64,000 bases of DNA from positions 1 through 64,000 of the forward strand of contig JAIDPF010000067.1 in assembly GCA_029062895.1 (NCBI GenBank). The letters are read 5' to 3'. This document shows positions 33,970 through 42,351 of the stretch, one piece after another. The DNA is from Lachnospiraceae bacterium (lineage in GTDB: Bacteria; Bacillota; Clostridia; Lachnospirales; Lachnospiraceae). The stretch's first letter is position 1, and every line of letters begins with the position of its first letter. The notes beneath the pieces are model-generated. The model ran no database searches, was not told where the DNA came from, and saw only the letters and a program-made list of their open reading frames with translations. Made by a program: the position numbers and the translations under genes.

Positions 33970-35058
33970 ATGAGCGGTAAGAAGACGGTGGTTGTTGGTA
34001 TGTCCGGTGGAGTGGATTCATCGGTGGCCGCTTATTTATTAAAGAAGCAGGGATATCGTGTCATCGGTGTGACAATGCAGATTTGGCAGGAAGGGCAGCA
34101 GGAGAATGAATCAGAAGGCGGATGCTGTGGATTAAGTGCCGTGGAAGACGCCAGAAGGGTGGCGCAGGTATTAGATATTCCCTATTATGTCATGAATTTT
34201 AAGCAGGACTTCAAACGATATGTGATTGACTATTTTATTAAGGAATATCAGACTGGACGCACCCCCAATCCTTGCATTGCCTGCAATCGTTATGTTAAAT
34301 GGGAATCGTTGTTAAAGCGCAGCATGGAAATCGGAGCGGATTACATTGCAACAGGTCATTATGCCAAAATACGTCGTGGAGTCAACGGACGTTATGCCAT
34401 TGAAAAATCCGCGACAAACAGGAAAGATCAGAGTTATGCCCTATATAACCTGACACAGGAACAGCTGGAAAGAACGCTGATGCCAATCGGAGAATATGAA
34501 AAGAACAGAGTACGGGAAATTGCAGAACAAGCAGGACTGCCGGTGGCACATAAACCGGATAGTATGGAGATCTGTTTTGTGCCGGATGGTGATTACGCAT
34601 CTTATATAGAGACAACTGCAGGAGTAAAATCCGAGCCGGGTAATTTTGTGGATATGGAGGGACATGTGCTGGGCAGACATCGGGGAATCATTCATTATAC
34701 GGTAGGACAACGTAAAGGATTGAACTTAGCATTAGGGTATCCGGCATATGTGGTCAGGATTAAACCGGAAACGAATGAAGTTGTAATCGGACGCCTGAAA
34801 GATAATCTGTCCGAAAAGGTATATATATCTCAGATAAACTATATGTCAGAGGCAAATTTCTCAGAACATAAGACATATCTTGGTAAGATACGCTATAACC
34901 ACAAAGGGGCTTGCTGTAGGGTGCGGCAGGTGGAAGAGGACATGTATGAGTGCATTTTTGCAGAGCCACAGAGAGGGGTAACACCGGGACAGGCACTGGT
35001 ATTGTATGACGGCAGTCTGGTGGCAGGAGGCGGAACGATCCTACATCATGTTGAATGA
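33970..35058 (+). CDS. mnmA: tRNA-specific 2-thiouridylase
   Basis: A 362-residue enzyme that thiolates uridine-34 of Lys, Glu and Gln tRNAs. The ATP-pyrophosphatase loop GMSGGVDSS is near residue 10, the first active-site cysteine lies in NPCIACNRYVK (about 96-106), the tRNA-binding motif in ATGHYAKI and the second cysteine in MEICFVPDG (about 197). The C-terminal beta-barrel is complete. It is followed 28 bases later by a cysteine desulfurase gene, its natural sulfur donor. Confidence 0.95.
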   Translation: MSGKKTVVVGMSGGVDSSVAAYLLKKQGYRVIGVTMQIWQEGQQENESEGGCCGLSAVEDARRVAQVLDIPYYVMNFKQDFKRYVIDYFIKEYQTGRTPNPCIACNRYVKWESLLKRSMEIGADYIATGHYAKIRRGVNGRYAIEKSATNRKDQSYALYNLTQEQLERTLMPIGEYEKNRVREIAEQAGLPVAHKPDSMEICFVPDGDYASYIETTAGVKSEPGNFVDMEGHVLGRHRGIIHYTVGQRKGLNLALGYPAYVVRIKPETNEVVIGRLKDNLSEKVYISQINYMSEANFSEHKTYLGKIRYNHKGACCRVRQVEEDMYECIFAEPQRGVTPGQALVLYDGSLVAGGGTILHHVE

Positions 35059-35086
35059 TGAAATAAGAAGAAAGAGGAGTATCTTT

Positions 35087-36268
35087 ATGAAGAAATTAAT
35101 TTATCTGGATAATGCTGCAACTACGCAGGTAAGCGAAGAAGTGTTCAATGAAATGCTTCCTTTTTTCCGGCAGACCTACTGTAATCCATCTGCCATATAC
35201 AGCTTTGCAGGAGAGGGGAAGAAGGCAGTTGACCTCGCAAGAGAGAAGACAGCTGAGTTAATTGGCGCGAAAATGGAAGAAATCTATTTTACCGGCGGGG
35301 GAAGCGAGTCTGATAACTGGGCATTAAAAGCTGCCGCAGAGGCTTATTCTTCCAAGGGAAAACATATCATAACCAGCAAAATAGAGCATCATGCCATTTT
35401 GCATACCTGTGAGTATCTGGAAAAGCAGGGTTATGAGATCACTTATCTTGATGTAGATGAGGAAGGAAAAATATCACTGGAAGAATTAAAGACCGCTATT
35501 CGCTCGGATACCATTTTAATATCAGTCATGATGGCAAATAATGAGATAGGAACCATAGAGCCGATTGCGGAGATCGGAAAGATCGCACATGAGAACGGTG
35601 TACTCTTCCATACGGACGCGGTACAGGCTTATGGACATATTCCAATCCATGTGGATGACATGAATATAGATATGCTTTCTGCCAGCGGTCACAAATTCTA
35701 TGGTCCAAAAGGAGTCGGGATTCTGTATATCCGGAAAGGGGTAAAAATCCGTTCTTTTATCCATGGCGGTGCACAGGAACGAAACAGAAGGGCAGGGACT
35801 TTAAACGTACCGGGAATCGTAGGCTTCGGAAAGGCGGCAGAGATTGCCGGAAAAAAGATGGAAGAAAGAACTGCAAAGGAGATCGTATTGAGGGATCATC
35901 TGATAGAAAGGATTTTATCGGAAATTCCTTATGTCAGGCTGAACGGGCATAGAACCGACAGGCTGCCCAATAACGTGAACTTCTGTTTCCGATTCATAGA
36001 AGGGGAGTCTTTGCTGATTTTATTAGATCAGCTGGGAGTGTGCGCCTCCAGCGGTTCGGCATGTACTTCCGGTTCATTGGATCCTTCCCATGTGCTTCTT
36101 GCGATCGGGCTTCCCCATGAGATCGCCCATGGTTCCTTAAGGATTACCCTTTCGGAGGAAAACACATTAGGGGAGATCGATTTTGTGGCGGATGAGCTTA
36201 AAAAGATTGTAGAGAGGCTGCGGAGCATGTCTCCGTTATATGAAGATTATATAAAGAACCGAAAATAA
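35087..36268 (+). CDS. iscS: Cysteine desulfurase
   Basis: A 393-residue PLP enzyme that takes sulfur from cysteine. YLDNAATTQVSEEVF opens the protein, PLP lysine K203 is in SGHKFYGPKG, and the persulfide cysteine is in SSGSACTSGSL near residue 330. The start is ATG 35087 with GAGGAG seven bases upstream; upstream in-frame starts lie inside mnmA. Together with MnmA and IscU it supplies sulfur for tRNA thiolation and Fe-S cluster assembly. Confidence 0.94.
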   Translation: MKKLIYLDNAATTQVSEEVFNEMLPFFRQTYCNPSAIYSFAGEGKKAVDLAREKTAELIGAKMEEIYFTGGGSESDNWALKAAAEAYSSKGKHIITSKIEHHAILHTCEYLEKQGYEITYLDVDEEGKISLEELKTAIRSDTILISVMMANNEIGTIEPIAEIGKIAHENGVLFHTDAVQAYGHIPIHVDDMNIDMLSASGHKFYGPKGVGILYIRKGVKIRSFIHGGAQERNRRAGTLNVPGIVGFGKAAEIAGKKMEERTAKEIVLRDHLIERILSEIPYVRLNGHRTDRLPNNVNFCFRFIEGESLLILLDQLGVCASSGSACTSGSLDPSHVLLAIGLPHEIAHGSLRITLSEENTLGEIDFVADELKKIVERLRSMSPLYEDYIKNRK

Positions 36269-36295
36269 TATAGAAAAAGAAGGAAGGGATAAGGA

Positions 36296-36733
36296 ATGTA
36301 TAGTGAAAAAGTAATGGATCATTTTAATCATCCAAGAAATGTAGGCGAAATAGAAAATCCCAGCGGTGTTGGCACTGTTGGAAATGCGAAGTGCGGCGAT
36401 ATTATGCGGATGTATCTTGATATCGATGAACAGGGAATTATCAGGGATGTTAAATTTAAGACATTTGGATGCGGTGCGGCAGTAGCAACCAGCAGTATGG
36501 CCACGGAACTGGTAAAAGGAAAAACCGTTCAGGAGGCCTTAACGGTTACAAATAAGGCGGTGATGGAAGCATTGGACGGACTTCCTCCTGTAAAGGTTCA
36601 TTGTTCGCTGCTGGCGGAGGAAGCAATTCATGCGGCGCTGTGGGATTATGCACAGAAAAACCATATTGTGATTGAGGGTCTGGAAGAACCGGTAAATGAT
36701 ATAGCGGAAAAAGCAGAGGATGAGGATTACTGA
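36296..36733 (+). CDS. iscU: Fe-S cluster scaffold protein
   Basis: A 145-residue scaffold on which IscS builds Fe-S clusters. The three cluster cysteines are C33 (GNAKCGD), C59 (TFGCGAA) and C103 (VHCSLLAEEA). The region between resembles the NifU N-terminus/IscU. It ends with an acidic tail of about 20 residues. It follows iscS by 27 bases with AAGGAAGGGA upstream. The convergent importer gene ends only six bases away, so no terminator space exists between the two operons. Confidence 0.93.
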   Translation: MYSEKVMDHFNHPRNVGEIENPSGVGTVGNAKCGDIMRMYLDIDEQGIIRDVKFKTFGCGAAVATSSMATELVKGKTVQEALTVTNKAVMEALDGLPPVKVHCSLLAEEAIHAALWDYAQKNHIVIEGLEEPVNDIAEKAEDEDY

Positions 36734-36739
36734 TATTAA

Positions 36740-37483
36740 TTATTCATAATCAAATGTTTTCAAAAATGCCTTTGCCCTATCCGTAACAGGTTGTTTGAAA
36801 AAGTCTTTGGGCTGATTGCTTTCCTCTACAATTTCTCCATTATCCAGAAATAGGATACGGTCTGCAATGGCTTTTGCAAATGCCATCTCGTGGGTTACGA
36901 TCAGCATGGTACTGCCTGCCCTGGCAAGTGAAAGGACAACTTCCAGCACCTCCCGTACCATTTCCGGATCCAGTGCGGCAGTAATTTCATCCAGAAGGAG
37001 GATTTCCGGATGCATGCACAGCGCCCGGACAATTGCAACACGCTGTTTCTGTCCTCCGGACAGCTGGCGGGGATAATCATCTCTTCGATCTGCAAGACCA
37101 ACTTTCGTCAAAAGTTCCAGCGCTTCTTTTTCTACCTCGGAGCGGTTTCTTTTCTGTACTTTTATCGGCGCCAAAAGAATGTTTTCCAGTATCGTTTTAT
37201 GGGGAAATAAATCATAACTCTGGAAAACCATTCCTATTTTCTGCCGCATTTTGGAGATGTTTTTATTCTCCTTCCGAACCGGTTCGTTGTCCAGCAGAAC
37301 CTCGCCGCCCTGAATATCTTCCAATGCATTGATACAACGGAGAAGCGTGCTTTTTCCACAACCGGAAGGACCGATAATAACGACGACTTCTCCCTTATTG
37401 ACTTCAAGATTAAAATCCTTCAGTATCACCTGATTGCCATATGTTTTATGAAGATGATTAATTTTCAAAAGCGCCTGTTCCAT
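36740..37483 (-). CDS. Amino-acid ABC importer ATPase (GlnQ/TcyC type)
   Basis: A 247-residue ATPase of the polar amino-acid importer family. Walker A GPSGCGKST (about residues 34-42), Q-loop VFQSYDLFPH, signature LSGGQKQR and the HEMAFA stretch after the switch histidine are typical. The start at 37483 lies two bases after the permease stop and behind AAAGGTGGG; the in-frame GTG 12 bases upstream overlaps that site. It is last in a six-gene minus-strand importer operon that begins at 41986 under a cysteine-rich leader peptide. The substrate is probably cystine or a related sulfur amino acid. Confidence 0.9.
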   Translation of the reverse strand: MEQALLKINHLHKTYGNQVILKDFNLEVNKGEVVVIIGPSGCGKSTLLRCINALEDIQGGEVLLDNEPVRKENKNISKMRQKIGMVFQSYDLFPHKTILENILLAPIKVQKRNRSEVEKEALELLTKVGLADRRDDYPRQLSGGQKQRVAIVRALCMHPEILLLDEITAALDPEMVREVLEVVLSLARAGSTMLIVTHEMAFAKAIADRILFLDNGEIVEESNQPKDFFKQPVTDRAKAFLKTFDYE

Positions 37484-37485
37484 GT

Positions 37486-38160
37486 CTATGCCCACCTTTT
37501 CTCAAGATATCCGGCCAGCTTGCTGATTGGCCAGCAGATCAAAAAATATAGTAGAAAAACAACTGCAAATACACCAAATACCGCATTTGGGGAGGTCCTT
37601 CGATTTGCCTCAATAATCTGTTGCGCAACTTTTAATACTTCTACAATTCCGATCATCATAACAAGGCTTGTTGTCTTGATCATTCTTGTAATCAGATTGA
37701 TGGAAAGCGGGATCAATCGACGAACCGCCTGTGGCAGGATGACATACAGATAGGTCATGGGCTGCGTCATCCCCAGCGCCTGTGCGCTTTCATACTGAAT
37801 CTTCGGGATGCTGATGAGCGCGCCACGCACCAGATCACCCATTTCAGCCACGCCCCAAAAACTAAATACAATAATGGCGGAGTATTCTGCGGAAAGATTC
37901 CAGCCAAACACCCTTGTCGTACCAAAATAGACGACAAACAAAAGTACCATCTGCGGCATGATTCGGACAATTTCCAAATAGAGGCGCAAAATCATTTTCA
38001 GGATTTTGTTTTTTGATGTCATTAACATTCCCATCACAAGTCCCAGTGCAATACTGATGGCAACAGAGATCAGACTGATCCGGACAGCAACCCAGAGGCC
38101 TTCCAGCAGCCTCAGAAAGTTCGTTCCTTTGAAAAGAACATCAATTCCCAAATTCGGCAT
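37486..38160 (-). CDS. Amino-acid ABC importer permease 2
   Basis: A 224-residue membrane permease of the HisM/GlnP type with about five spans. The cytoplasmic coupling motif ESAQALGMTQ...VILPQAVRRLIP (about residues 124-148) fits the family. It overlaps the previous gene's end by 20 bases, so the two permeases are translationally coupled and probably heterodimeric. Confidence 0.88.
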   Translation of the reverse strand: MPNLGIDVLFKGTNFLRLLEGLWVAVRISLISVAISIALGLVMGMLMTSKNKILKMILRLYLEIVRIMPQMVLLFVVYFGTTRVFGWNLSAEYSAIIVFSFWGVAEMGDLVRGALISIPKIQYESAQALGMTQPMTYLYVILPQAVRRLIPLSINLITRMIKTTSLVMMIGIVEVLKVAQQIIEANRRTSPNAVFGVFAVVFLLYFLICWPISKLAGYLEKRWA

Positions 38161-38800
38161 GGCGCAGCCTCCTTTCTATAATGCTGCCCAATATGGACAC
38201 GGGAAGCAGCATAATCAGATAAAAGATGACAAGCAGAGTTAAACATTCGATGGTTTTCGCATACATACCGATAAGGTCTTTTGCGGTGAACATCAGATCC
38301 ATCAGGCTGATGGTGGAAAATACGCTGGTCTCTTTCAGCAGAAAAATTACATTGGCAAGAAGTCCCGGTACGCTGGAAGAAACTGCCTGGGGTAGGATGA
38401 CATAGCGGAAGGTTTGTAATTTATTCATGCCAAGACTTTGTGCGCTTGCCGACTGAATGGGCGCTATATTTTCCAGACCGCTTCGGAAGGTCTCTGTCAT
38501 ATAGGCGCCGCCCAAAAGACCGAGACCAAGGCTTCCGCAGAACTGTGCAGAAATGCGGATTCCGATTTTAGGGAGTGCAAAATATAAAAAGAATAATTGT
38601 ACCAAAAGGGGAGTGTTTCGGAACAACTCGATATAGATACCTGTTATCTGACGCAGAACCGGTACTTTCAGATGCGTGATTACTACACAAAGTACCCCGA
38701 TCATAAACGCCAGAAGAACGCCCTGCCACCCGGTTTTCAGTGTGAGCAGTAAGGCATCCTTATAAAGCGGCAGATATGATACCATTGTATCCCAATCCAT
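38141..38800 (-). CDS. Amino-acid ABC importer permease 1
   Basis: A 219-residue permease of the same family, with spans from about residue 20 on, ELFRNTPLLVQ (about 59-69) and the coupling motif SASAQSLGMNK...VILPQAV near residue 120. Its end overlaps the start of permease 2. It lies 21 bases after the MetI-like gene, so two different importers share one operon. Confidence 0.88.
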   Translation of the reverse strand: MDWDTMVSYLPLYKDALLLTLKTGWQGVLLAFMIGVLCVVITHLKVPVLRQITGIYIELFRNTPLLVQLFFLYFALPKIGIRISAQFCGSLGLGLLGGAYMTETFRSGLENIAPIQSASAQSLGMNKLQTFRYVILPQAVSSSVPGLLANVIFLLKETSVFSTISLMDLMFTAKDLIGMYAKTIECLTLLVIFYLIMLLPVSILGSIIERRLRHAEFGN

Positions 38801-38821
38801 TGTTTACCTCCCGTAATATTC

Positions 38822-39481
38822 CTATCTTCTGTGATCAAGTCTTTTTGCTGCAAGCATTCCCAGACCCTGCATCAATTGTACAATAACTACAATAAAAATT
38901 AAAGTAATTAACATAATTTTCGTATTGTAACGGTAATAACCGTAACGAATGGCAATATCACCAAGTCCGCCTCCGCCAACCACACCGGCCATAGCAGAAT
39001 ATCCTAGAACCGTTCCCAAAACAATTGTTATTCCCACAAGCAGGGATGTTCTCGCTTCTCCAATAAGCACCTTAAAAATGATCATTCTTTTTCTGGCTCC
39101 CATGCTGATTGCTGCTTCAATCACTCCTTGATTGACTTCTTTTAAAGAGGATTCTACCATGCGCCCGATCAGTGGAGCAGCGGCAAAGGTCAAAGGAACA
39201 ATGGTTGCCGTAGCGCCATAGCTTTTCCCTACGATCAATTTTGTAAGCGGAATTAGCAAAATCAAAAGAATTAAAAAGGGAATGCTTCTGGTAATATTGA
39301 TTATAATATCTAAAATACGGTAAATAATCTTATTTGGTGCAATTCCATCTTTATCTGTTAAAGTTAGTACAATCCCAAGCGGGAGACCGATGATATATCC
39401 GAAAAAAGTAGAAAGCAAAGTCATATATAGTGTATCACGTATTCCTTCTAAAAGCATTTCTAACATTGCCTTATCCAACAT
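38822..39481 (-). CDS. metI: MetI-like ABC importer permease
   Basis: A 219-residue permease with about five spans, the conserved TRSIPFLILLILLIP stretch (about residues 60-74) and the coupling motif EAAISMGARKRMIIFKV. The GGGGLGDIAIRYGY phrase near the C-terminus is diagnostic for MetI. ATG 39481 is chosen because GAGGAGG stands in front of it; the gene overlaps the end of metN by 11 bases. It works with MetN in uptake of methionine or a related sulfur compound. Confidence 0.9.
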   Translation of the reverse strand: MLDKAMLEMLLEGIRDTLYMTLLSTFFGYIIGLPLGIVLTLTDKDGIAPNKIIYRILDIIINITRSIPFLILLILLIPLTKLIVGKSYGATATIVPLTFAAAPLIGRMVESSLKEVNQGVIEAAISMGARKRMIIFKVLIGEARTSLLVGITIVLGTVLGYSAMAGVVGGGGLGDIAIRYGYYRYNTKIMLITLIFIVVIVQLMQGLGMLAAKRLDHRR

Positions 39482-40247
39482 AATCAGTTTCCTCCTCTGT
39501 TTCATTGATCATAAGCAGGCGTTTTGCCGCTTTTGACTTGGGATTTTTTAAAATTTCCTCAGCGCTTCCGCATTCTTGCAGACTGCCTTTGTGGAGTACT
39601 GCCATCTGTGTACAAATTTCCTGAATAACTTTCATTTCATGGGTGATGATAACAATGGTAATTCCCATGGTATCATGAATTTCTTTCAGTAAATTCAGAA
39701 TGGTTTTTGTTGTCTCCGGATCAAGGGCGCTGGTGGCTTCATCACAAAGAAGAATATCAGGATCGTTTGCCAGCACTCTGGCGATAGCAACCCGCTGTTT
39801 TTGTCCTCCCGAAAGCTGGGAGGGATATGCTTTTGCTTTATCTTCCAACCCTACCTGTTTCAGCAGTTGCAGCGCCTTTTCCTTTCGTTGCTTTACAGGG
39901 ATTTCCCGGATCTCCAGTGGAAAACAGACATTCTCCAAGACAGTTTGCTGTTCCAGTAAGTTGAAATGTTGGAAGATCATACCAATTTTTTGTCGGCGGA
40001 TCCTTAGCTGTTCTTTGCTGAGGGTCAGAAGATCCTCGCCGTTTATAATGACGGTTCCTGAATCAGGCTTTTCCAATAGATTCAGACATCTGACCAAAGT
40101 ACTTTTTCCTGCACCGGATAAGCCGATGATACCGAAAATTTCATTTTGAGGTATCGAGAGAGATATTTCTTTTAATGCTTCCACAGTTCCGTTTTTTGCG
40201 GAATAGGTTTTAGAAAGTTTTTGAACTTCTATGTATGCCGTTTCCAT
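39471..40247 (-). CDS. metN: MetN-like ABC importer ATPase lacking the C-terminal regulatory domain
   Basis: A 258-residue ATPase. Walker A GLSGAGKST (about residues 41-49), Q-loop FQHFNLLEQQTV and signature LSGGQKQR, followed by CDEATSALDP, match MetN. Typical MetN is about 340 residues and ends with a NIL domain that senses cytoplasmic methionine. Here the protein stops soon after the ATPase core, so that feedback domain is missing. It is coupled to metI by an overlap. Confidence 0.9.
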   Translation of the reverse strand: METAYIEVQKLSKTYSAKNGTVEALKEISLSIPQNEIFGIIGLSGAGKSTLVRCLNLLEKPDSGTVIINGEDLLTLSKEQLRIRRQKIGMIFQHFNLLEQQTVLENVCFPLEIREIPVKQRKEKALQLLKQVGLEDKAKAYPSQLSGGQKQRVAIARVLANDPDILLCDEATSALDPETTKTILNLLKEIHDTMGITIVIITHEMKVIQEICTQMAVLHKGSLQECGSAEEILKNPKSKAAKRLLMINETEEETDYVG

Positions 40248-40279
40248 AAGTTATTTTCCTTTTCGTTAATAAATAGAAA

Positions 40280-40310
40280 GCGGGCAGCGGCATATATATC
40301 CGCTACCCGC
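40280..40310 (-). terminator. Intra-operon hairpin between substrate-binding protein and metN
   Basis: GCGGGCAGCGG (40280-40290) pairs with CCGCTACCCGC (40300-40310), one wobble pair, in the 80-base gap inside the operon. In the minus reading it is followed by CTTTCTATTTATT, a weak T run. It probably causes partial termination or protects the upstream message, giving more binding protein than transporter. Confidence 0.65.
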
Positions 40311-40327
40311 TGTTTCATTATGTTTCA

Positions 40328-41986
40328 TTAGTCTTCGAAGGGGACAACCGCTCCATCGTAGGTATCAATAATATATTGTTTGATTTCCTCAGAATTTAAA
40401 ACATCAACAAGAGCTTGAATGCCTTCGTTATTTTCGTTTCCTTCCTTGACAACCAAAACATTCACATATGTCTGGGCTGCGGCTGAATCGCTGGTTTCAT
40501 AGGCTACAGCGTCATGTGCAACGGAGAAACCGGCTGCCAGTGCATAATTTCCATTCAAAACAACGAATGCGACTTCATCTGTAACTCTGGAAACCTGAGC
40601 TGCTTCCAGTTCCTGAATCGTAATATTATAAGGATTATCTACGATATCCTTCACAGTGGCTGTAAGTCCAGCGCCATCGACAAGCGTGATGATTCCGTTA
40701 TCCTGTAACAGAAGAAGCGCTCTTGCCTCATTGGTGGTATCGTTAGGAACGGCAATTACATCGCCGTCAGCAATCTCGCTAAGCGTTGCTTTAGTTCCCG
40801 GGTAGATGCCGAAAGGTTCATAGTGAATTCCGCTTACTGCTACAAGGGAGGTGCCGTTTTCTGCATTAAAATCATCAAGATAAGGAACGTGCTGGAAGTA
40901 GTTTGCGTCAATTTCACCGCTATCGACTACCAGATTGGGCTGTATATAATCTTCAAACTCTGTAACATCCAGTGTCCAACCTTGTGAAGCCAGCAGTTTT
41001 GCAGCCTCAGCAAGAATTTCTGCATGGGGTGTGGGTGAAGCGGCGATCGTAATGATACCTTTTTCCGTTACATCTGTAATCACGTCTGTAGCTGCGCTTG
41101 CAGAGTTTACTACACCGCCTTCTACAACCAGAGTGTCTTCATAATCTTTACCGTAGGTATCCAACAGGGTTGCTTCATAATCTGCGTGGAAGAAATTTTC
41201 TTCACCAAGCGTCTTAATTTCATCATTCAGCCAGTTCAGCAGGCTTTCATTTCCTTTAGTAACTGCGGGAGCAATGGTGTCAGCGCTGCCAAGGGAAGGG
41301 ATTCCGACTACGAAACCGGGATTTTCAATGGCAAAGGCAATGACTTCCGTATTATCATTTGCCCAAGCTGCGCCATTGCCGTTCTCCAAAGCAGTTTTAG
41401 CTTCTGCGTAAGCATCGTATTTCTGCAGTCTGATATCAGGATAATTCTTTTCCAGATAGGTTTCTGCGGTAGTGCCGGAAATAACAATCACGGCATCTTC
41501 AGCACCAATGTCATCCAGACTGGTAATCACTGCATTTTCGGGAGAAACAATTCCCAGTGCCACATTCATGTAAGGCAGTGCAAAATCTACTTCTTGTGCG
41601 CGTTCTTCCGTTACTGTAAAGTTTGCCAGGATGATATCGACTTTGCCGGTCTGGAGATACTCAATACGATTGGCAGCTTCTGTGGAAACATAATTCACTT
41701 CAACTCCAAGATCCTCTCCGATACGGTTGGCAAAATAAACATCATAGCCTTGGTATTCACCATTTTCATCCACGTAACCGAAGGGGCTTTTGTCAGAGAA
41801 TACACCAATGTTGATTGTGCCGCTTTCTATAATCTCATCTACAGTTCTGTAAACCGTATCCGGATTACCTGTGGCATTGCCGCCTGCAGACTGATCGGAA
41901 GTGCAGCCTGCCAGTACAGATATCAAAAGTGTCAGTATCAGGACGGCGGTTCCTAACCGCTTAAATAAAGTGTTTTTCTTTTTCAT
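40328..41986 (-). CDS. Fused double substrate-binding lipoprotein (SBP family 3 + MetQ/NlpA)
   Basis: A 552-residue lipoprotein with lipobox LAGC (Cys28). Residues about 45-270 are a family-3 amino-acid binding domain (GTINIGVFSDKSPFGYVDE, TGKVDIILANFTVTEERA). Residues about 290-552 are a complete MetQ/NlpA domain (ITIAASPTPHAEIL, IDANYFQHVPYLDDFN, VPNDTTNEARALLLLQ). Each normally serves a different type of importer, and both importer types follow in this operon, so one anchored protein may feed two transporters. GAGGA eight bases before the ATG fixes the start. Likely ligands are cystine/cysteine and methionine, inferred from domain families and from the leader peptide. Confidence 0.92.
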   Translation of the reverse strand: MKKKNTLFKRLGTAVLILTLLISVLAGCTSDQSAGGNATGNPDTVYRTVDEIIESGTINIGVFSDKSPFGYVDENGEYQGYDVYFANRIGEDLGVEVNYVSTEAANRIEYLQTGKVDIILANFTVTEERAQEVDFALPYMNVALGIVSPENAVITSLDDIGAEDAVIVISGTTAETYLEKNYPDIRLQKYDAYAEAKTALENGNGAAWANDNTEVIAFAIENPGFVVGIPSLGSADTIAPAVTKGNESLLNWLNDEIKTLGEENFFHADYEATLLDTYGKDYEDTLVVEGGVVNSASAATDVITDVTEKGIITIAASPTPHAEILAEAAKLLASQGWTLDVTEFEDYIQPNLVVDSGEIDANYFQHVPYLDDFNAENGTSLVAVSGIHYEPFGIYPGTKATLSEIADGDVIAVPNDTTNEARALLLLQDNGIITLVDGAGLTATVKDIVDNPYNITIQELEAAQVSRVTDEVAFVVLNGNYALAAGFSVAHDAVAYETSDSAAAQTYVNVLVVKEGNENNEGIQALVDVLNSEEIKQYIIDTYDGAVVPFED

Positions 41987-42057
41987 AACATAGATCCTCT
42001 TCTTTCTTTTTATTTATTTTATTTCATAAGTAATTATTTGCTGCAAAATTTGAGCAT

Positions 42058-42086
42058 AAAAAAACGGGATTCTTATAAGCTCCCGG
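42058..42086 (-). terminator. Attenuator terminator of the sulfur importer operon
   Basis: In the minus reading, CCGGGA, an AT-rich loop and TCCCG are followed by seven T residues, 70 bases before the binding-protein gene. Its 5' arm CCGGGAG is exactly complementary to CTCCCGG inside the upstream leader peptide gene (42174-42180), so the terminator can be replaced by an antiterminator. Confidence 0.7.
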
Positions 42087-42180
42087 ACAAATGACTATAT
42101 GGCGTTTCATGGTGAAATATCATGTATCGGTGCAACACAAGAAAGATGTATGCACCTGACCATATAAATATGCCCGGGAG
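42080..42180 (-). promoter_or_regulatory. Candidate antiterminator stem
   Basis: Two nested 7-bp pairings link leader-gene and pre-terminator sequences: CTCCCGG (42174-42180) with CCGGGAG (42080-42086), and TATATGG (42160-42166) with CCATATA (42096-42102). A third hairpin, GGTGCA (42151-42156) with TGCACC (42129-42134), sits in the loop. This fold and the terminator are mutually exclusive. Confidence 0.6.
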
Positions 42181-42236
42181 GTTAACATTCGACAACAACA
42201 CAGGATAGCAGCAGTAGAATGATTTGTTCTATACAT
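42120..42236 (-). CDS. Cysteine-rich leader peptide (38 codons)
   Basis: A short gene in the leader of the importer operon. GGAG stands eight bases before ATG 42236, an ideal ribosome binding site. Codons 13-15 are three consecutive cysteine codons (TGT TGT TGT, peptide ILCCCRM), and codons 34-35 are TGT TGC. Five cysteines in 38 residues of a peptide that sits between a consensus promoter and a terminator is the classic design of an amino-acid attenuator. A ribosome stalled for lack of Cys-tRNA at codons 13-15 would stop just short of the antiterminator arm at codons 19-21. The peptide itself probably has no other role. Confidence 0.75.
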   Translation of the reverse strand: MYRTNHSTAAILCCCRMLTSRAYLYGQVHTSFLCCTDT

Positions 42237-42282
42237 AGCATTTTCTCCTTTCCTTTAAGGATTGCTCAAATTCGATAAGCAT

Positions 42283-42311
42283 ATAATACACATATTTGCC
42301 TACCGTGTCAA
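42283..42311 (-). promoter_or_regulatory. Promoter of the sulfur importer operon
   Basis: On the minus strand, TTGACA (42311-42306) and TATTAT (42288-42283) have a 17-base spacer; near-perfect consensus. A variant of the sulfur box (AATAGGTTAAATAAAAA on the plus strand, 42311-42327) abuts the -35 box, so the Rrf2 regulator may also act here. Confidence 0.75.
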
Positions 42312-42351
42312 TAGGTTAAATAAAAAATATTAAATTTATTTTTCTTTCTCA

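Noticed and set aside
41186-41956. 256-codon plus-strand frame opposite the substrate-binding lipoprotein
   Set aside because: It mirrors the strongly supported minus-strand gene and has a cysteine- and phenylalanine-rich antisense composition.
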